Shown here one piece after another: positions 59,659 through 64,000 of a stretch of 64,000 bases of DNA. The stretch is from Paenibacillus endoradicis. Lineage in GTDB: Bacteria > Bacillota > Bacilli > Paenibacillales > Paenibacillaceae. Under the pieces are notes generated by a model. It saw nothing but the letters and a program-made list of their open reading frames with translations. It was not told the DNA's origin and made no database searches. The position numbers and the translations under genes are program-made. How positions within the stretch are numbered: the first letter of the stretch is position 1; each line of letters opens with the position of its first letter. Location: assembly GCF_024721975.1 (NCBI RefSeq), contig NZ_JANQBB010000007.1:1-64000 (forward strand), in the 5' to 3' direction.

Positions 59659-59817
59659 CTGCACGTAAATTCTCCTATAACGTTTTTGTATTTCGTAGGG
59701 ATGGAATAGAGGTAAAGCATATATTGGATATTAATCCCATTGTAATTTTGTGCATGAATAATGCATTGAGGTTATAATGAATATAAAGAACAACCGATGC
59801 TTACTGACCGTCAGTAC

Positions 59818-59857
59818 AATAGACCGCGTACCTTACGATGGCCGGTCTATTTTTTTG
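59818..59857 (+). terminator. Terminator after the membrane protein gene
   Basis: AATAGACCG pairs with CGGTCTATT (loop about 16), then TTTTTTG. Confidence 0.8.
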
Positions 59858-59915
59858 TTTTAAAGGGTACTTAGGGGCAAGTTGAACAGCAGGAATTATT
59901 GAAAGGTGATTATTA

Positions 59916-60803
59916 ATGTTTAAAGCTTATGGTTGGCTCACGTTTTGTGTAGTCATATGGGGTAGTAATTTTGTATTTGGCAAGATGTTAGTTCAAGACT
60001 TTTCCCCTAGTCTGTTAACATCACTACGGCTTTTATTTATTGTCATGTTTTTAGTTGGAGTAACTTCTTATAAAAAGCATTTCAAGCGAGTGTCTAAATT
60101 CGATTTATTATTCATATTATTTCTAGGTGTAATTGGTGTATTTATAAATCAGTGGTCCTTTTTCAAAGGGTTACAAACAGCTGATCCAACAACATCTGCA
60201 ATTATTTTAGCTATGACTCCAATTTTAACTGGCTTGTTAGCAGCTCTATTTCTAAAGGAAAAATTAACGATCCGTATGTTAATGGGGTCAGTACTTGCGA
60301 TCATAGGTATTTATTTTGTCGTTGTAAAAGGTAATTCGTCCTCTTTACATATAGATAAAGGACTAATATGGATTGTCTTAACGATGATAACATTCGCCAT
60401 TATGATTATTATTACTAGGGTACTTTCGCAACGAATAGACCCACTCACAATTACTTTATATTCGAATCTGGTGGGTTTTATTGTGTCGATCCCGTTTGCT
60501 ATTTCACTAGAAGCTCCATTACGAATGAGCACAAATATTACGGATTGGGCGATGCTGATCGGAACTGCGGTTGTTGTACATGGAATAGCGACACTTATTT
60601 GGAATAATAATATTCGACATGTTGATGCTTCTAAAGCATCGGTATTATCTAATTTAGAGCCTTTTGTAGCGATGATTATGGGATTAATATTATTGTATAA
60701 GCCAATTACAGGTGTAGAAATACTAGGGTCTTTGTTTATTCTAGCGGGAGTTATGCTATCAACGTATCAACGTACAATGCGAGATAAGCGATCGGTGGGC
60801 TGA
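59916..60803 (+). CDS. EamA-family (DMT superfamily) transporter
   Basis: A 295-residue protein with ten hydrophobic segments and the two-EamA repeat architecture: WGSNFVFGKMLVQDFSPSLL at the start, ILAMTPILTGLLAALFLKEK near 92, and the repeat counterpart VLSNLEPFVAMIMGLILLYK near 243. Members export amino acids or other metabolites; substrate unknown. Start after AAAGGTG. Confidence 0.9.
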   Translation: MFKAYGWLTFCVVIWGSNFVFGKMLVQDFSPSLLTSLRLLFIVMFLVGVTSYKKHFKRVSKFDLLFILFLGVIGVFINQWSFFKGLQTADPTTSAIILAMTPILTGLLAALFLKEKLTIRMLMGSVLAIIGIYFVVVKGNSSSLHIDKGLIWIVLTMITFAIMIIITRVLSQRIDPLTITLYSNLVGFIVSIPFAISLEAPLRMSTNITDWAMLIGTAVVVHGIATLIWNNNIRHVDASKASVLSNLEPFVAMIMGLILLYKPITGVEILGSLFILAGVMLSTYQRTMRDKRSVG

Positions 60804-60863
60804 TACTATATTGAATCTACGTAGGGAATATCAATACTTACTTTCTCCTCCACAAATATGTAG

Positions 60864-60892
60864 AACCCTGATCTCAAAAGATCGGGGTTTTT
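60864..60892 (+). terminator. Terminator after the EamA gene
   Basis: AACCCTGATCT, loop CAAA, AGATCGGGGTT, then TTTA. The remaining 250 bases to the next gene (61147) show nothing further. Confidence 0.85.
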
Positions 60893-61147
60893 ATATACCA
60901 TCCATGATTTATTTGTTGAAACTTTTAAATAAAAGAAAATTATTTGGGTGACGCCACATCTGTAACACCGGCAGGAAGACGTATACGACATTGTAATATG
61001 GCTTCGTGATATTCTGAGATTAATAGGGAACTTAGAATATGATATTGATGGTTGTACTAATATTTTGATTTTTCTGAAATTAGTTAGAGTAATTAATTCC
61101 ATTTTATGGTATTCTAATGAGTGTCATAATATAGGGGATGTATAAGG

Positions 61148-61792
61148 ATGATAGGGAATACGATAGAAAAAGAACAGACGATTTTTGATCATGTTGGAAA
61201 TACGATTAAGACAGAAGATCGAGAGATTCGAATTGTTGCCAAGTATGAGGTACCACTAGTTGTCGTTTTAGGGAATGTGCTTAGCGATGAGGAATGTGAC
61301 GAACTAATTAATCATTCTAGAGAACAATTACAACGTTCAAAAATAGGTGGCAATCGTGAAGTCAATCAGATTAGAACGAGTAGCGGGGTATTCGTTGAGG
61401 AGAATGAGAAGATTACAAAAATCGAGAAGAGACTCTCTCAAATTATGAATATTCCTATCGAGCATGGTGATGGCTTACAAATTCTACAGTATACACCTGG
61501 TCAAGAGTATCAACCTCATTATGATTTTTTCGCAGAAACGAGTCGAGCAAATACCAACAATCGAATTAGTACGCTCGTAATGTATTTGAATGATGTAGAA
61601 GAAGGCGGAGAAACAGCATTTCCAATGCTTAATTTTTCTGTTTTTCCTAACAAAGGTATGGCAGTCTACTTCGAATATTTTTACAATAACGATGAATTAA
61701 ATGATTTCACCTTGCATGCAGGTACACCAGTGATCAAGGGTGAAAAATGGGTTGCAACGATGTGGATGAGAAGACAAGCTCTTCGCGTCTAA
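61148..61792 (+). CDS. 2OG-Fe(II) oxygenase, prolyl-4-hydroxylase-like
   Basis: A 214-residue double-stranded beta-helix dioxygenase. Iron ligands HYDFF (His-x-Asp near 125) and a distal His in TLHAGTPVIKGEKW near 198, with the Lys of GEKW for the 2-oxoglutarate carboxylate; EGGETAFP near 158 is the usual P4H core. N-terminal VLSDEECDELI matches bacterial P4H starts. Resembles the Bacillus anthracis type that binds collagen-like peptides. The target is unknown; the window also encodes a GFP-repeat protein. Confidence 0.9.
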   Translation: MIGNTIEKEQTIFDHVGNTIKTEDREIRIVAKYEVPLVVVLGNVLSDEECDELINHSREQLQRSKIGGNREVNQIRTSSGVFVEENEKITKIEKRLSQIMNIPIEHGDGLQILQYTPGQEYQPHYDFFAETSRANTNNRISTLVMYLNDVEEGGETAFPMLNFSVFPNKGMAVYFEYFYNNDELNDFTLHAGTPVIKGEKWVATMWMRRQALRV

Positions 61793-61796
61793 CAGC

Positions 61797-61830
61797 AAAA
61801 ACACCATCCGCATGAGGATGGTGTTTTTGT
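61797..61830 (+). terminator. Terminator after the oxygenase gene
   Basis: AAAAACACCATCC GCATGA GGATGGTGTTTTT, near identical to the terminators at 41959 and 63876. Confidence 0.93.
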
Positions 61831-61875
61831 TGTTAATATAAAATTGTTGATGTAGTAGACATGAGATTGGATAAA

Positions 61876-62241
61876 TTAATAAACCTTTTTCAATAACTCA
61901 ATAACCTCTTCTATGGTGACACCAAAAGATTTATAATATGAAGCGCTCTCGACCATTTGCTTCAAGATCATCTCATTTCGTTTTTGAAGCATATCATCGG
62001 GTGAAAGTTCGGCTACAAAGCATCCTTTACCAGTTACTGTATAGATAAGACCAGATCTTTCAAGCTCTTCCCAAGCTTTTTTCACAGTGATAATGCTTAT
62101 CCCAAGTTCTATAGCTGCTTGTCGTATTGGTGGTAAACTATAGCCAGATTCTAACTCACCCTTTAGAATTTGAGAGCTAATTTGTTCAAAAAGTTGCTGA
62201 TAAATAGGTTTTTCAGATGTGTTGGAAAGTGCGATGTTCAT
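61876..62241 (-). CDS. GntR-family regulator, YtrA type
   Basis: A 121-residue repressor: winged helix-turn-helix (PIYQQLFEQISSQILKGELE, then YSLPPIRQAAIELGISIITV) and a short helical C-terminal part, the YtrA subgroup linked to ABC operons. Unusually it is the last gene: its start overlaps the permease stop (TAATG). Probably controls the operon through the palindrome at 63767. Confidence 0.9.
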   Translation of the reverse strand: MNIALSNTSEKPIYQQLFEQISSQILKGELESGYSLPPIRQAAIELGISIITVKKAWEELERSGLIYTVTGKGCFVAELSPDDMLQKRNEMILKQMVESASYYKSFGVTIEEVIELLKKVY

Positions 62242-62894
62242 TATATTTCTACTTTCTTAAATTGTTTAATAGAAATATTATAAGCGATAATGGTAAATGT
62301 TGCGAATAATGCAATCCCTGCGAGTAGAATAGATATTTGTAATGGAATGTTCTCAGCACCACTACCCTTGAAAAGGTCAAAAACTACTGAATTTTGTATT
62401 CCCAACCATTCTGCCCCTCCAGCAAACAGTATAGCTGCTGCGATGGATGTGAACGCTGCTGCGCCATATTTATATGCTGTCTTGTAATACATAGAGAAAA
62501 AGATAATGTTAAAGATCGCAAGCATGACAAAACATAGTCCCCAAAAACCTAAGGTTGGTTCAAAGAAAAAGTAGATCAAATTAGGATATAAGCGAGTGCT
62601 TATCATACCGAAGATAACTGCAATAACGATATGCAATAATTCAAGAATGACAACGACACCTATTTTTGCTTTCACAATATTGTTTTTTGTAACAGGTAAC
62701 ATCATCGTAAACATCAAATCATTTTGTGATTTGAACACCCCAAACATATTAGGCACTGTTATAAAACAAAAATATAAGATGACAAGAAAGTATAACCAAC
62801 TCGGAATGAGCATTAAGGCTCCAGTCAAGAAGGGTAATGCATAAAAAAAAGGACTTACTCCGAGTTTTAATTCTTTCATTAGTAAGTTATACAT
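62241..62894 (-). CDS. ABC transporter permease, ABC-2 type
   Basis: A 217-residue membrane protein with six hydrophobic segments (PFFYALPFLTGALMLIPSWL at the start). No conserved catalytic motif. Start set at ATG 62894, behind AAGGAGGAT and overlapping the ATPase stop by eight bases; the longer frame begins inside the ATPase gene. It partners the ATPase; cargo unknown, possibly antimicrobial compounds as in BcrAB/YtrBC-like systems. Confidence 0.83.
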   Translation of the reverse strand: MYNLLMKELKLGVSPFFYALPFLTGALMLIPSWLYFLVILYFCFITVPNMFGVFKSQNDLMFTMMLPVTKNNIVKAKIGVVVILELLHIVIAVIFGMISTRLYPNLIYFFFEPTLGFWGLCFVMLAIFNIIFFSMYYKTAYKYGAAAFTSIAAAILFAGGAEWLGIQNSVVFDLFKGSGAENIPLQISILLAGIALFATFTIIAYNISIKQFKKVEI

Positions 62895-63741
62895 ACATAT
62901 CCTCCTTCTTTGATACATAGATCATAATGTCTTCGAGATTAGGCAAAGTTGATTTAATATCGGAAGAAGTATCGAAATCTTTAGTATGAATCAATCCTGT
63001 AAAGCCAAATGAATTTGTTTTGTAGGATATTAACTGGTCTTTAACTTCAGAAAGTTGACTTTCTTTACCGTTTATCAAGCGGTACGAGTTAATGAAGTCT
63101 TCTTTTTCGCAGCTATTGATAATTTGTCCTTTGTGTATAAAAGTTATATAATCAGCACATTTTTCTAAATCTGAAGTGATATGAGTTGAAAAGAGAATGC
63201 TAATTTCCCCTGGTTCTACTAACTCCTGGAAAATGGTTAATAGTTCCCCTCTTGCAACTGGATCTAGTCCACTAGTTGGTTCATCTAAAATGAGAATTTT
63301 CGCTCCGTGGGATAAAGCAAGAGCCAAACTATACTTTACTTTCATACCAGTCGATAACTGGACTATTTTTTTATTTTCATCCAAATGGAATCTTTTTAAA
63401 TAACTGTAATAGGTTTCATCATCCCAATTCTCATAAAATCTCTTAATTACATTAGTTAATGTTTTAATTTTGCTGCGAGTATAAAAATCAATCCCGCCGA
63501 ATGAGAAACCAATCTCTTGCTTCAACTCAATCTCATGCTTTATGGCATCCTTGCCTAAGATGCTAATTTCTCCACTATCGATTTGAATGATATTCAGGAT
63601 TGATTTAATCGTTGTTGTTTTTCCCGCACCATTGGCTCCGATAAAACCCATAATATAGCCCATTTCTAATTGCAAAGATATATCTTTCAATTGAAAATTA
63701 TCATATTTCTTATTCAGGTGCTTAATATCTAACGCTAGCAT
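62887..63741 (-). CDS. ABC transporter ATP-binding protein
   Basis: A 284-residue ATPase. Walker A GANGAGKTT near 36, signature LSTGMKVKYSLALALS near 130, Walker B KILILDEPTSGLDP near 150 and switch His in FSTHITSD. The C-terminal 60 residues are a variable extension. First gene of the operon. Confidence 0.92.
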   Translation of the reverse strand: MLALDIKHLNKKYDNFQLKDISLQLEMGYIMGFIGANGAGKTTTIKSILNIIQIDSGEISILGKDAIKHEIELKQEIGFSFGGIDFYTRSKIKTLTNVIKRFYENWDDETYYSYLKRFHLDENKKIVQLSTGMKVKYSLALALSHGAKILILDEPTSGLDPVARGELLTIFQELVEPGEISILFSTHITSDLEKCADYITFIHKGQIINSCEKEDFINSYRLINGKESQLSEVKDQLISYKTNSFGFTGLIHTKDFDTSSDIKSTLPNLEDIMIYVSKKEDMYV

Positions 63742-63766
63742 ATAACAACCTCCTTGTTAACTGTGT

Positions 63767-63819
63767 ATATTGTGTATACCGTGCATACACAATATATCAC
63801 CCTATAATAACGATGTCAA
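63767..63819 (-). promoter_or_regulatory. Promoter and GntR-type operator of the ABC operon
   Basis: On the minus strand TTGACA (63814-63819), 17 bases, TATATT (63791-63796) is a strong promoter. A perfect inverted repeat with 11-base arms, ATATTGTGTAT and ATACACAATAT (63767-63795, 7-base spacer), overlaps the -10 and the start site. It is the likely binding site of the operon's own GntR regulator. Confidence 0.82.
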
Positions 63820-63875
63820 CAATTGAATAAAAATCCATTTTTACGAAGTTGAATGATTAGTTGCATCCTCGTGGA

Positions 63876-63907
63876 AAAACACCATCCACATGTGGATGGT
63901 GTTTTTG
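63876..63907 (+). terminator. Orphan terminator near the window end
   Basis: AAAAACACCATCC ACATGT GGATGGTGTTTTT. No plus-strand gene precedes it within the window; it lies upstream of the divergent ABC operon. The last 90 bases show no complete gene. Confidence 0.85.
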
Positions 63908-64000
63908 TGTTGTTTATAAAGATGACATCGTTGTTAATTACTAACTGAAATGATGATAGTAATTCTATTATTAGAGTGGAATGAAGTGATGTTGAATCGA

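Overview
The window looks like a low-GC Gram-positive chromosome of the Paenibacillaceae (Paenibacillus or a close relative). The evidence is gene order and style: the hprK-lgt-ppaX-yvoF-his block, the rapZ-yvcK-whiA-HPr block, the cggR-gapA-pgk-tpiA-gpmI-eno block and the secG-rnr-smpB-ssrA block are all Bacillales arrangements; CggR, CtsR and Zur operators match Bacillus consensus; a very large S-layer-anchored protein is present. No database could be searched, so the genus is an inference.

Layout. 1-921: 3' end of a 23S rRNA gene and a seven-gene tRNA cluster (Met, Val, fMet, Asp, Phe, Tyr, Lys) with its own promoter and terminator. 1-8.4 kb: small genes, an MsmX/UgpC-type sugar ABC ATPase, then hprK, lgt, ppaX, yvoF. 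8.5-15.2 kb: histidine operon hisZ-G-D-B-H-F-I, in which hisA is missing and intergenic repeats lie between hisH and hisF. 15.3-22.7 kb: a ribose-phosphate pyrophosphokinase gene, a TPR protein, glcK, rapZ, yvcK, whiA and a Crh-position HPr that keeps His15. 22.8-25.8 kb (minus strand): ldh with a formate/nitrite-family channel behind an FNR-type promoter, then clpP under CtsR control, and tRNA-Arg. 25.9-33.5 kb: the complete lower-glycolysis operon behind a CggR operator. 33.6-39.6 kb: a sugar isomerase-like protein, secG, rnr, a cold-shock gene, smpB and ssrA (tmRNA).

39.6-49.1 kb is an accessory zone attached to the 3' end of ssrA. It holds a truncated second ssrA and at least four more short ssrA-3'-end remnants, most followed by a terminator, separating small cargo modules: a frameshifted Mrr-type nuclease, a decayed proline dehydrogenase with an AraC regulator, a Zur-controlled ZinT lipoprotein with an esterase, a collagen-like protein, and a VWA surface protein. 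49.3-57.9 kb encodes secreted proteins: a pectate lyase, and a 1937-residue S-layer protein preceded by a cobalamin riboswitch. That protein combines two transcobalamin-type DUF4430 domains with an alpha/alpha-toroid, the two folds of animal intrinsic factor. 58-64 kb: a glycosyltransferase, membrane proteins, a prolyl-4-hydroxylase-like oxygenase and a self-regulated GntR/ABC operon.

The most interesting signals are (1) the riboswitch-controlled intrinsic-factor-like surface protein, (2) the stacked ssrA attachment remnants, (3) an apparently undescribed leader element of about 65 nt, present as tandem pairs ending at the Shine-Dalgarno sequence of ssuE-like, hisF, clpP and tpiA, and (4) the loss of hisA from the his operon.
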